Source: Prevotella sp. CAG:1031
Lineage (GTDB): Bacteria; Bacteroidota; Bacteroidia; Bacteroidales; Muribaculaceae
Assembly (NCBI GenBank): GCA_000431215.1
Contig: HF985581.1
Location: 1 to 6,980 of the forward strand
DNA: 6,980 bases
Reading direction: 5' to 3'
The notes under the pieces are model-generated. The model worked only from the letters and a program-made list of their open reading frames with translations, was not told the DNA's origin and made no database searches. A program made the position numbers and the translations under genes. Within the stretch, counting starts at the first letter, position 1, and each line of letters opens with the position of its first letter. This document shows positions 1-6,782 of this stretch, piece by piece.

Positions 1-60
1 GAAGCCGGGGAAGCGCAAAGGTGGAACATTAGGGGTTTTGAGGTCTTTATCTTGTGCCAT
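1..60 (-). CDS. hsdS: Type I RM specificity subunit HsdS, N-terminal fragment (continues past left edge)
   Basis: This is the 5' end of a gene read leftward from an ATG at 60-58; only 20 codons lie in the window. The peptide contains PPLRFPGF, matching the short P-x-LRFPGF stretch common at the very start of HsdS proteins, just before the first target-recognition domain. HsdS binds the bipartite DNA target and fixes where HsdM methylates and HsdR loads. The start lies 17 bp after the hsdM stop in the same direction, the normal M-S order, and this context supports the call as much as the peptide does. No clear Shine-Dalgarno sequence precedes it. Recognition domains, specificity and intactness cannot be judged. 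An inverted or silent hsdS cassette beyond the left edge cannot be excluded. Confidence 0.85.
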   Translation of the reverse strand, partial: MAQDKDLKTPNVPPLRFPGF

Positions 61-77
61 GGAGATTGTCTTTGAGG

Positions 78-1631
78 TTATTCAGCTATTCCAAGTTCAC
101 GGAGGTAGCCCTCAATCTCTTTATCGAGATCGGCGCGCTTGGCCTCCAGTTCCTTTATTTCAGCCATAACAGCCTTGATGTCGATAGGCTCCTCTTCCTC
201 GAATGTGTCAACATAACGGGGAATGTTGAGATTATAGTCGTTGTCGGCTATCTCCTGAAGGGTGGCGCAATGGCTGTATTTCTCAATCTCCTTGCGGTCG
301 CGGTAAGTCTCGACAATCTTACGAATATGCTCCTCACGGAGTTTGTTCTGGGTCTTGACTTTTTCAAACTCCTTGCTCGCATCAATGAAAAGAATATTGT
401 CATCCTCCTTGCGGCATTTCTTCATCACTATGATGCAGGTCGGGATTGAGGTGCCATAGAAGATATTTGCCGGAAGTCCGATGATTGCGTCCACATAGTT
501 TTTATTCTCAATGAGGAAACGACGGATTGCACCCTCGGCATTTCCACGGAACAGCACGCCGTGAGGAGCGACACATGCCATTGTGCCACCGTCGTTGAGG
601 TGATAAATCATGTGGAGAATAAATGCGTAGTCTGCGGTTTTGCGAGGAGCCAAACGTCCGGCTTTGCTGAAACGGTCATCGTTATTAAACTTGTCGGCAG
701 CACTCCATTCTGCGGAGAAGGGAGGATTTGCGACAACTGCGTCAAATTGACGTTCTCCGAAAGCATCGGCTTCGAGGGTGTCACCATTTTCTATCTTGAA
801 ATTACTGAACTTGATGCCGTGGAGCAACATGTTCATGCGGGCAAGATTGTAGGTGGTAGGATTCTTCTCCTGACCGAAAATCTCGACCGCATTACCGATA
901 TTGGCGGCACGGATAAGCAGTGAGCCGGAACCGCAAGTAGGGTCATAGACATTGCGCAAGCGTGCGTGTCCAAGTGTCACAATCTCAGCGAGAATGCGGC
1001 TAACTTCCTGCGGGGTGTAGAACTCACCGGCCTTCTTACCTGCACCGGCGGCAAACTGCGAAATCATATATTCATACGCATCACCGAGAATATCAATCTG
1101 AGTTGCCTCGTCAGCACCGAAGTCAATGCCATTAAGTGCGGTGAGTACACTGCTGATGAGGTTGTTCTTGTCATCGGCAGTCTTGCCCAACTTTGGTGAT
1201 GCCAAATCAATATCCGAGAAAAGACCTCCGAAATCCTCCTCACTCTCCTGACCGAGAGTGCTGTCCTCAATACGTTTCAGTGAACGCTCCAACTGGGGGA
1301 GAATGTTCTCCTTGCGGTTGATGCCGTCGATAATGGATGTGAACAGGAATTGTGGCTCAACGAAATAGCCGATATTTTCCAGACACTGCTTCTTCACTTC
1401 GTCTTGAAGCTCAACGGCTTCCTCTTCCTGACTTTCCCAAAGCTGCTTGAATGTTATCTCGTCATTTTCAAGTGCTTGGTTGGCATATTTCTCAATCTTT
1501 TCTGACAGATACTTATAGAAGATGAAGCCAAGCGAAAAATACATAAATTCGTTGGCTGACATGTTGCCACGCAGGTTATTGGCAACCGCCCAAAGTTGGG
1601 TACGCAGTTTCTGTTGGAGTTCCTCGCTCAT
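78..1631 (-). CDS. hsdM: Type I RM DNA methyltransferase subunit HsdM (N6-adenine)
   Basis: This 517-residue protein transfers a methyl group from S-adenosylmethionine to the N6 of adenine at the site chosen by HsdS, protecting host DNA. Two HsdM normally join one HsdS, and the trimer is the core onto which HsdR assembles. The N-terminal helical HsdM domain spans roughly residues 5-150. The Rossmann-like N6-methyltransferase domain follows, with GEFYTP at 202-207 before it, the cofactor-binding motif DPTCGSGS at 230-237 and the catalytic NPPF at 302-305. The C-terminal part, about 480-515, is charged and probably coiled-coil, fitting contact with HsdS. Length is typical and every key motif is present, so it should be active. 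The ATG at 1631 lies 4 bp after the stop of the GIY-YIG gene, implying co-transcription and perhaps coupled translation. Confidence 0.97.
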   Translation of the reverse strand: MSEELQQKLRTQLWAVANNLRGNMSANEFMYFSLGFIFYKYLSEKIEKYANQALENDEITFKQLWESQEEEAVELQDEVKKQCLENIGYFVEPQFLFTSIIDGINRKENILPQLERSLKRIEDSTLGQESEEDFGGLFSDIDLASPKLGKTADDKNNLISSVLTALNGIDFGADEATQIDILGDAYEYMISQFAAGAGKKAGEFYTPQEVSRILAEIVTLGHARLRNVYDPTCGSGSLLIRAANIGNAVEIFGQEKNPTTYNLARMNMLLHGIKFSNFKIENGDTLEADAFGERQFDAVVANPPFSAEWSAADKFNNDDRFSKAGRLAPRKTADYAFILHMIYHLNDGGTMACVAPHGVLFRGNAEGAIRRFLIENKNYVDAIIGLPANIFYGTSIPTCIIVMKKCRKEDDNILFIDASKEFEKVKTQNKLREEHIRKIVETYRDRKEIEKYSHCATLQEIADNDYNLNIPRYVDTFEEEEPIDIKAVMAEIKELEAKRADLDKEIEGYLRELGIAE

Positions 1632-1635
1632 GATC

Positions 1636-2334
1636 TTATTCTGATATTTCTTCGGATGTCGTTTCTAATTCTTTGCGCATATCGTCCAAAACTTTCCCAT
1701 TGAAAGAGAAATATTTAGAGCCTTGGTATGCCCCAGAGGTATTGCGCCTTTCCTCCGGCATAAAAGTTCCTACAAACGGAGATAGTTTGTAAATGCGGTC
1801 TTTATACTCAACGGAGTCATCGCTGGCAACCTTCACGCTCACCCCGGTAGGGTCAAATATGATGTAGTCACCGATTTTGATGCCTACCATGGAAAATTTG
1901 AACCGCCCACGCTTAACCTCTCTTTTGTGGGGCGTTGGCTCCGGATTGTGTTCTTCCTTGATGATAGGCTTGTTATCGCGGTACTCGGTAACTACAGCAT
2001 CGTCAATGGTCTGGGCGATGTCGTTGAATATATCGAGTGCCACTTGGGGCGGTACGTTGAAAAATTCGCGGTTCTGACGGATTCGCAAATCTGTCAGGCG
2101 GTCAATGGTTTTATGAACCAGTTTCTCAACCTCGTTGAATTTCACAGTCTGCATTGTGGCGAAAATCTCAAACGGCAAGGGCACAGCCGTGTTGTCAAGT
2201 TCCTTTGAACGTATGTCAACCGGACGGCTACTCTTGCCGATTTTCACCCAGTCCTCGCGGAAACTGGGATTCGTCAGGATATAGACATAGCCGGGGTCTA
2301 TGTTTTTAGCGCATGTCTTTTTCGTTGCTTTCAT
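1636..2334 (-). CDS. GIY-YIG (T5orf172-type) protein with possible RAMA-like C-terminal domain, embedded in the RM operon
   Basis: This 232-residue protein has two parts. Residues 14-105 match the T5orf172/MUG113 branch of the GIY-YIG fold. GYVYILTN (15-22) and VKIGKS (30-35) stand for the two halves of the GIY-YIG motif, R42 is the candidate catalytic arginine, E70 in VEKLVH the candidate metal-binding glutamate, and REFF (89-92) closes the domain. A charged linker of about residues 115-142 follows. Residues 145-222 (FKFSMVGIKIGDYIIF, then YKLSPFVG and KYFSFNGKVL) resemble RAMA domains, which occur with methyltransferases and restriction proteins and are predicted to sense modified DNA. That second assignment is tentative. 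There is no signal peptide or membrane segment. The gene sits 1 bp after the hsdR stop and 4 bp before hsdM, so it is transcribed with them. It may be an extra nuclease, a cleavage modulator or a sensor of foreign modification; none is shown. Confidence 0.85.
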   Translation of the reverse strand: MKATKKTCAKNIDPGYVYILTNPSFREDWVKIGKSSRPVDIRSKELDNTAVPLPFEIFATMQTVKFNEVEKLVHKTIDRLTDLRIRQNREFFNVPPQVALDIFNDIAQTIDDAVVTEYRDNKPIIKEEHNPEPTPHKREVKRGRFKFSMVGIKIGDYIIFDPTGVSVKVASDDSVEYKDRIYKLSPFVGTFMPEERRNTSGAYQGSKYFSFNGKVLDDMRKELETTSEEISE

Positions 2335-2335
2335 A

Positions 2336-5158
2336 TCAATCCCAGCTGAATGTTCTTATTATGTTACGGAGACGGTCAACAATACGCTTAATGGTACGAC
2401 GACGGGCCACAAGACCAAGTTTCCTGTCTTTGAGAGCTTCTTGAATAATTTCGGTCTGCTCCTTCTGTACATAGTCATACTCCGACATATAGCGGTTGAT
2501 AACCTCAACCGGTATCTCTTCCTCCTGTGCTATTCTTTCAATGGCACGGCCTTTCTCCTGACGGATATATTGGTTGAGCCGCTCTTCAAGGTCGATGCTT
2601 CCATCGGCTTTCTTATCACGCATGAAGCCGTCCTTATCGTTATCGACGGTCTGTAGAATGAAGCCGTCGATTAGTTGTGTCTTGCTACGCAGTTCCGCAT
2701 CCTTGATCATAGTGTCGAGAATCTCCTGACGCTTTTCGGGATAATCCTCTGCATCCGGGTCAAGGTCGGCAATAAGACTGAGGATATAGGCCACATTGAT
2801 GATGTCGCTGTGGAGAAGTTCCAGACAGAAGTCAATATCATCAAGTGTCGGCTCTGATTCATCGGCATCATCTGCCGGAGTGGAATCCTTCACAGTCTTT
2901 GAATCCATGAAGGTGTCGTGGATGTCAAGATACTTGCTCCGGAAATCCATATATGACTGCTCATCCATCGGAAAATCCGGGTCTTCATCGTTGAAATCCT
3001 CGTATATCTGAATTTCAGCGTGTTTGCGGATGATGTCGCGGAACGCCAAGATGAATTTTCGTTTGTCTTCCTCGCTCTGCAAGTAGTCCACCACACGCGA
3101 GTCGGGATAGTGTTCAAGAAATTCCTTTGTCAAATCGACATATTCTTTCTTGACATTATCATACGGCTCTCTGATAATACCTTCTTCGCCACCGTTGCTG
3201 AATAGCTTGATGGCGGCATCGACATTGGACTTCAAATCACGGAAGCAGACAATCTTGCCGAAGCGTTTGCGCTCGTTGAGCACACGGTTGGTGCGGCTGA
3301 ATGCCTGCAACAGACCATGATACTCGAGATTTTTGTCGATATAGAGCGTGTTGAGTTTCTTGGAATCAAAACCGGTGAGGAACATGCCGACAACGAGACA
3401 GAGGTCGAGCGAGAGCATATCCGGCTTTTTCTTCTTCAAACGAAGGTTAACATCATCGTAATAGGCACGGAAATTCTGCAATGAGAAAGAGGTGCCGTAC
3501 ATCTTGTTGTAGTCATTGATAATGTCCTCCATGTCATCGGCTCCGGCAACGCGGTCACTGACGAATGAACCGCTCGACATGCCGGTAGTCTCGTCATCCT
3601 GACTGTCGTTGGCTGTATATGTGAATATCGCACCGATACGGATTTTAGGATTCAGTTCCTTGAAAATCTTGTAGTACTGAACAAGCATCGGAACTGACTG
3701 CACGGCAAACAGAGCGTCAAACTCACCGTCGTAGGTGGATTTGTTGTAATTATTGAGAATGAACTGCGCAATTTCGCGCATACGGTTTTGATTGCCGTTG
3801 TTCACATCAGCGTTGCCGTGATAATACTCGACAAGGAAACCAAGCACATTTTCATCGGCAATGGCATCTTTGATGAGATATTTGTGGAGACATTCGCCGA
3901 AAATTTCTTTTGTGGTATGCTTATCGGTAGAGTTTTCTGCGAATATTGGTGTGCCGGTAAAGCCAAATATCTGTAAGTTATTGAAGAACTTGACAATATT
4001 TTTATGGCTGTCACCGAAATGGCTTCGGTGGCACTCGTCGAAGATCATCACAATACGGCTATCCTTAATCTCCTGAAGTTTGCTGCTGTACCACGGACGG
4101 GTAACTGCGGCATTGAGTTTCTGAATGGTCGTAATAATGATTTTGGAGTCGCTTTGAAGTCGGCGCGTAAGTTCGCTTGTGTCGGATGTACTGTCAACCG
4201 CACCCGGCTCAAAAGCATCATATTCCGACTGTGTCTGAGTGTCGAGGTCATGACGGTCAACAACAAACATTACCTTGTCAATGCCGTCAAGTTCAGATAC
4301 GAGCTGGGCGGCCTTGAAAGAGGTCAAAGTCTTTCCGGCTCCGGTTGTATGCCAGATGTATCCATTACGGTTGGTGTTCTGCACCTTGTCAATAATCTCC
4401 TCAACGGCATAATATTGATATGGGCGTAGCACCATAAGCGACTTGTCGCCCTCGTGCATCACCACATATTTGCTGATCATCTTGCCAAGTGTACACTTGT
4501 CAAGGAAATCAGCGGCAAAGAGACTCAGTTCGTTGAACGGGTTGTTTGCTCTATCAGTCCAATTGAATGTAAATTTATAGCCTAAATTTGGAGTGTTGGC
4601 AAAGTAGCGGGTGTTGACACCGTTGGAAATGACAAATATCTGGATGTAGTCAAATAGCCCGTGGAATGAAGTCTTGTGATAACGCTGAATCTGATTGTAC
4701 GCTTGTTTCAGTTCAATGCCGCGACGCTTCAATTCAATCTGCACCAACGGCAAACCGTTAATGAGAATGGTCACGTCATAGCGACACTTCTTGCGTCCTT
4801 CAACTGTAATCTGATTGGAAACCTGAAATTCATTCTGGCACCACTGCTGTGTATTTAGGAAATTCAACCAAATGCGTTGTCCATCTTCTAACTCAAATGG
4901 AACAAATTTTTCGCGGAGCTTCTTCGCTTTCTCGAAGCGCGTACCGCCTTCAAGGTGAATCAGAACCTTCTCGAACTCACCGTCTGTCAGATGCTCCCTG
5001 CCGATTTCGGCAAGAGCCTTCTTGTTATGTATTTCAAGCTGCTTCTTGAAATTAGATTTAAGGTTGGTCTCTTCATCTATCTGAACATACTCATAGTTCA
5101 TCTTTTGAAGAGCCTCGATAAGCCCTGCTTCCAATGCAGCCTCGCTCTGTATTGCCAT
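2336..5158 (-). CDS. hsdR: Type I RM restriction subunit HsdR (nuclease and DNA translocase)
   Basis: This 940-residue protein is the motor and nuclease of the system: it pulls DNA through the HsdM-HsdS core using ATP and cuts at a distance from unmethylated sites. The N-terminal HSDR_N domain (about 1-230) carries a PD-(D/E)xK-type nuclease site with D128, E142 and K144 (VQIELK). The superfamily 2 motor follows: Walker A TTGAGKT at 271-277, DECH at 374-377, TGTP at 401-404, GMFLTGFD at 591-598 and QAFSRTNR at 618-625. The rest is helical and resembles the EcoR124-type C-terminal region. I chose the ATG at 5158 (MAIQSEAALEAG) because it matches the usual HsdR beginning. The ATG at 5176 (946 residues) is also possible. 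A TTG at 5194 extends the frame but lies inside the promoter -7 element, so it is unlikely. All catalytic motifs are intact. Confidence 0.96.
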   Translation of the reverse strand: MAIQSEAALEAGLIEALQKMNYEYVQIDEETNLKSNFKKQLEIHNKKALAEIGREHLTDGEFEKVLIHLEGGTRFEKAKKLREKFVPFELEDGQRIWLNFLNTQQWCQNEFQVSNQITVEGRKKCRYDVTILINGLPLVQIELKRRGIELKQAYNQIQRYHKTSFHGLFDYIQIFVISNGVNTRYFANTPNLGYKFTFNWTDRANNPFNELSLFAADFLDKCTLGKMISKYVVMHEGDKSLMVLRPYQYYAVEEIIDKVQNTNRNGYIWHTTGAGKTLTSFKAAQLVSELDGIDKVMFVVDRHDLDTQTQSEYDAFEPGAVDSTSDTSELTRRLQSDSKIIITTIQKLNAAVTRPWYSSKLQEIKDSRIVMIFDECHRSHFGDSHKNIVKFFNNLQIFGFTGTPIFAENSTDKHTTKEIFGECLHKYLIKDAIADENVLGFLVEYYHGNADVNNGNQNRMREIAQFILNNYNKSTYDGEFDALFAVQSVPMLVQYYKIFKELNPKIRIGAIFTYTANDSQDDETTGMSSGSFVSDRVAGADDMEDIINDYNKMYGTSFSLQNFRAYYDDVNLRLKKKKPDMLSLDLCLVVGMFLTGFDSKKLNTLYIDKNLEYHGLLQAFSRTNRVLNERKRFGKIVCFRDLKSNVDAAIKLFSNGGEEGIIREPYDNVKKEYVDLTKEFLEHYPDSRVVDYLQSEEDKRKFILAFRDIIRKHAEIQIYEDFNDEDPDFPMDEQSYMDFRSKYLDIHDTFMDSKTVKDSTPADDADESEPTLDDIDFCLELLHSDIINVAYILSLIADLDPDAEDYPEKRQEILDTMIKDAELRSKTQLIDGFILQTVDNDKDGFMRDKKADGSIDLEERLNQYIRQEKGRAIERIAQEEEIPVEVINRYMSEYDYVQKEQTEIIQEALKDRKLGLVARRRTIKRIVDRLRNIIRTFSWD

Positions 5159-5191
5159 TTCCTTAATTGCTAACATTAGGGATTTAATATG

Positions 5192-5199
5192 CAAAGTTA
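5192..5199 (-). promoter_or_regulatory. Bacteroidetes -7 element of the hsdR operon
   Basis: Read on the minus strand this is TAACTTTG, an exact match to the TAnnTTTG -7 consensus. Transcription would start near 5185, leaving an untranslated leader of roughly 10 bases to the ATG at 5176 or 27 to the ATG at 5158. No TTTG -33 element is found at a spacing of 18-21 bases, so the promoter may be weak or activator-dependent. It would drive the whole hsdR, GIY-YIG, hsdM, hsdS unit, since no room for another promoter exists between those genes. Confidence 0.6.
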
Positions 5200-5245
5200 G
5201 TGAATTTTCGCAAGATATATGGCTTTCAGGGTCTTAAAAGTGATA

Positions 5246-5253
5246 TATCTTTG
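5246..5253 (+). promoter_or_regulatory. Possible rightward -7 element, antisense to fic
   Basis: TATCTTTG on the plus strand matches TAnnTTTG. The best -33 candidate is TTTC at 5224-5227, three of four bases at an 18-base spacing. A transcript from here would run divergently from hsdR, through the hairpin and antisense into the 3' end of fic. No convincing gene lies downstream, so this may be a chance match in AT-rich sequence. Confidence 0.25.
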
Positions 5254-5369
5254 TGATTTTCGTAATTTTGAGATAGATAGTTTCGCTGATATTCGGTCAA
5301 TTTTCAGAGTTGTTTCAACTTTAATGCCCAATTACACAACGTCACATCAAATGGATTTACCAATATGGG

Positions 5370-5412
5370 GAACTTGCTCAGAATTGAACTTGTGCATTTT
5401 TTGCACAAGTTC
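5370..5412. repeat. Three copies of an 11-bp GAACTTG(C/T)(T/G)CA element
   Basis: GAACTTGCTCA at 5370-5380 and GAACTTGTGCA at 5386-5396 are direct copies with 9 of 11 identical bases, offset by 16 bp. The third copy, at 5402-5412, is the exact inverse of the second and forms the hairpin with it. An additional half-site outside the stem is more expected of a protein-binding site than of a plain terminator. Confidence 0.45.
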
Positions 5413-5414
5413 AA
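5384..5414 (-). terminator. Perfect 13-bp hairpin downstream of fic (terminator or operator)
   Basis: The arms 5384-5396 (TTGAACTTGTGCA) and 5402-5414 (TGCACAAGTTCAA) are exact reverse complements around a 5-base loop of T on the plus strand. It lies 65 bases after the fic stop and about 185 bases before the hsdR promoter, where a terminator separating the two units would be expected. No U-run follows the stem on the minus strand (next bases TTCTGAGC), so it is not a classical intrinsic terminator. A dimeric regulator site is the main alternative. Confidence 0.45.
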
Positions 5415-5479
5415 GCAAAGAATAAACATTAGATAAACCGAAAGGAGACTACCAATATAATCTTACATATAGCAAATGA

Positions 5480-6643
5480 TTATTCCGGCAGTAGGTAGTT
5501 GGCACTGCGACCACCTTCACCACTATTGCGGAGCATGCCTTTCGCTATAAGGTCGTTGATGTCGCGCAATGCTGTGTCCTGCGAGCAACTGCATATCTTC
5601 GCCCATTTTGAGGATGTCAGTTTTCCCTCAAAGCCATCCCAAAGGCGGTTGACAACTTTGCGCTGACGCTCATTTATGTCAACATCGCGGAACTCATCCC
5701 AATATGCCGCTTTCTGCAATGTCCGCTCGATTATACCCGAAGCGCGGACAATGGCATTTTCCAAACAGCCAAAGAACCACAGCATCCATTCGGTAATATC
5801 AAGACCTCCGTTCTTTGCGGTTTTATCATTTTTATCGGTGCAAAGCGACTTCGTCGATGATTGCGTCCTTTCAAGAACTTCATAATATGCCTTCTTGTTA
5901 CGGTTGATTTCAGCCGACATACTGTAATATCGTGCTGAATCCTCATCAAGCCGGGCAAGGAGCATATCAGCAAGCGTGCGGCTTATGCGACCATTGCCGT
6001 CATCAAACGGATGTATGGTCACAAACCACAGATGTGCCACAGCAGCCATAATAAAAGGTGACTGATTGGCTGTATTGCACCACCCAATCAACCGCTCCAT
6101 CTCAGCCGGAACAGCATCCGATGGCGGAGCCTCGTAATGCACCTTCTCATGCCCGAAAGCACCGGACACTACCTGCATCGGCTCCTCTCCCTTCCGCCAA
6201 TCGGCAACTGTGATTCTGTGCATACCGCTTCGTCCAAACGGAAACAAAGCAGCGTGCCAATCGAACAATCGTTCTTCTGTCAATGGCTCTTGACAATTAC
6301 GCACGGCATCGAGCATCACATCGACCAATCCCTCGACATAATGATCCTCAATGAGAAGTCCGTCATCCTCAATGCCAAGCCGTCGGGCGATACTGCTACG
6401 CACTGAATTCGGGTTGAGCAACACGCCCTCGATCTCCGAAGAACTTATCAGTTCCTCGGTCATGGCCGACAACAGCGACTTGCATTTTTCGTTGAATCCA
6501 AGCATCGACATCCTGCCGTTCAGAAGTCCATGCAACTGACTGAGCCTACTAAGCGGTTCAAGCAACGCCTCGGAGTCCCAACGGAACTCCGGCCAATCCT
6601 TCCGTTGCCATATATAGGCACCATGTCTTACGGTTCTTCTCAT
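5480..6643 (-). CDS. Fic-family protein, probable AMP-transferase (DUF4172-type N-terminus, winged-helix C-terminus)
   Basis: This 387-residue protein should attach AMP, or another nucleotide, to a hydroxyl side chain of a target protein. The N-terminus (about 10-90, beginning YIWQRKDWP) matches the DUF4172 region found in such Fic proteins. It contains SSEIEG at 68-73, the (S/T)xxxE(G/N) motif that blocks the ATP site in class II Fic proteins, so activity is probably self-inhibited. The Fic core contains a probable substrate flap near 149-161 and the complete motif HPFDDGNGRISR at 211-222, with catalytic H211 and metal-binding D215. Residues about 322-385 look like a winged helix (TSSKWAKICSCSQDTALRDI). 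No antitoxin gene is adjacent, consistent with the built-in inhibitory motif. The ATG at 6643 is the only reasonable start, since the next in-frame Met is residue 45. The target is unknown. Confidence 0.93.
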   Translation of the reverse strand: MRRTVRHGAYIWQRKDWPEFRWDSEALLEPLSRLSQLHGLLNGRMSMLGFNEKCKSLLSAMTEELISSSEIEGVLLNPNSVRSSIARRLGIEDDGLLIEDHYVEGLVDVMLDAVRNCQEPLTEERLFDWHAALFPFGRSGMHRITVADWRKGEEPMQVVSGAFGHEKVHYEAPPSDAVPAEMERLIGWCNTANQSPFIMAAVAHLWFVTIHPFDDGNGRISRTLADMLLARLDEDSARYYSMSAEINRNKKAYYEVLERTQSSTKSLCTDKNDKTAKNGGLDITEWMLWFFGCLENAIVRASGIIERTLQKAAYWDEFRDVDINERQRKVVNRLWDGFEGKLTSSKWAKICSCSQDTALRDINDLIAKGMLRNSGEGGRSANYLLPE

Positions 6644-6647
6644 GCTG

Positions 6648-6679
6648 CGAAGTTAGTCATTTGCAGTTAAACCACCAAA
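6648..6679 (-). promoter_or_regulatory. Promoter of fic (Bacteroidetes type)
   Basis: On the minus strand TTTG at 6679-6676 is followed after 20 bases by TAACTTCG at 6655-6648, one base off the TAnnTTTG consensus. The spacing fits the usual value near 19. Only four bases separate the -7 element from the fic ATG, so transcription would begin at or very near the start codon. The -33 element directly abuts the palindrome at 6680-6705. Confidence 0.55.
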
Positions 6680-6705
6680 TATTCTCCTTAAATTTACGGA
6701 GAATA
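6680..6705. promoter_or_regulatory. 26-bp near-palindrome, candidate operator between divergent promoters
   Basis: Arms TATTCTCC (6680-6687) and GGAGAATA (6698-6705) are perfect inverse copies. The ten bases between are also self-complementary apart from the pair T6688/C6697, so 12 of 13 position pairs match. It touches the -33 element of the fic promoter on one side and lies 24 bp from the -33 element of the rightward promoter on the other. This position suits a dimeric repressor or activator controlling fic or both promoters. No regulator gene is visible; the winged-helix end of Fic is one candidate ligand. Confidence 0.5.
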
Positions 6706-6729
6706 ATTCAAATTTTTACCATGATTATT

Positions 6730-6760
6730 TTTGTAGTTTCTGTGATTTTGTATAACTTTG
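6730..6760 (+). promoter_or_regulatory. Consensus rightward promoter, divergent from fic
   Basis: TTTG at 6730-6733, a 19-base spacer and TAACTTTG at 6753-6760 match the Bacteroidetes housekeeping promoter exactly in both boxes and spacing. It is the best promoter in the window. Transcription would start around 6765 and run to the right. No ATG occurs on the plus strand from there to the window end, so it makes either a non-coding RNA or a leader of more than 200 bases. Confidence 0.6.
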
Positions 6761-6782
6761 CGTTCGGAAACAAGAACATAGC

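Larger units (their letters stand above)
5200..5479. other. AT-rich gap between fic and hsdR, no protein gene seen
   Basis: These 280 bases separate the fic stop from the hsdR promoter and are visibly richer in A and T than the flanking genes. They hold the hairpin at 5384-5414, an extra half-site at 5370-5380 and a possible plus-strand -7 element at 5246-5253. The only frame of note is a 33-codon plus-strand frame from the ATG at 5324, which runs through the hairpin and shows no recognisable domain; I do not call it a gene. Confidence 0.6.

Noticed and set aside
1241..1260. Perfect 7-bp inverted repeat CACTCTC / GAGAGTG with a 6-base loop.
   Set aside because: It lies inside hsdM coding sequence in an intact frame with no gene end nearby, so it is probably incidental.
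4017..4034. Short inverted repeat near ACCGAA / TTCGGT in hsdR.
   Set aside because: Six pairs inside a conserved coding region encoding the DECH neighbourhood; most likely a codon-use coincidence.
5324..5425. 33-codon plus-strand frame in the fic-hsdR gap, cysteine-containing, after a possible -7 element.
   Set aside because: It reads through the perfect hairpin, shows no recognisable domain or ribosome site, and its promoter is weak.
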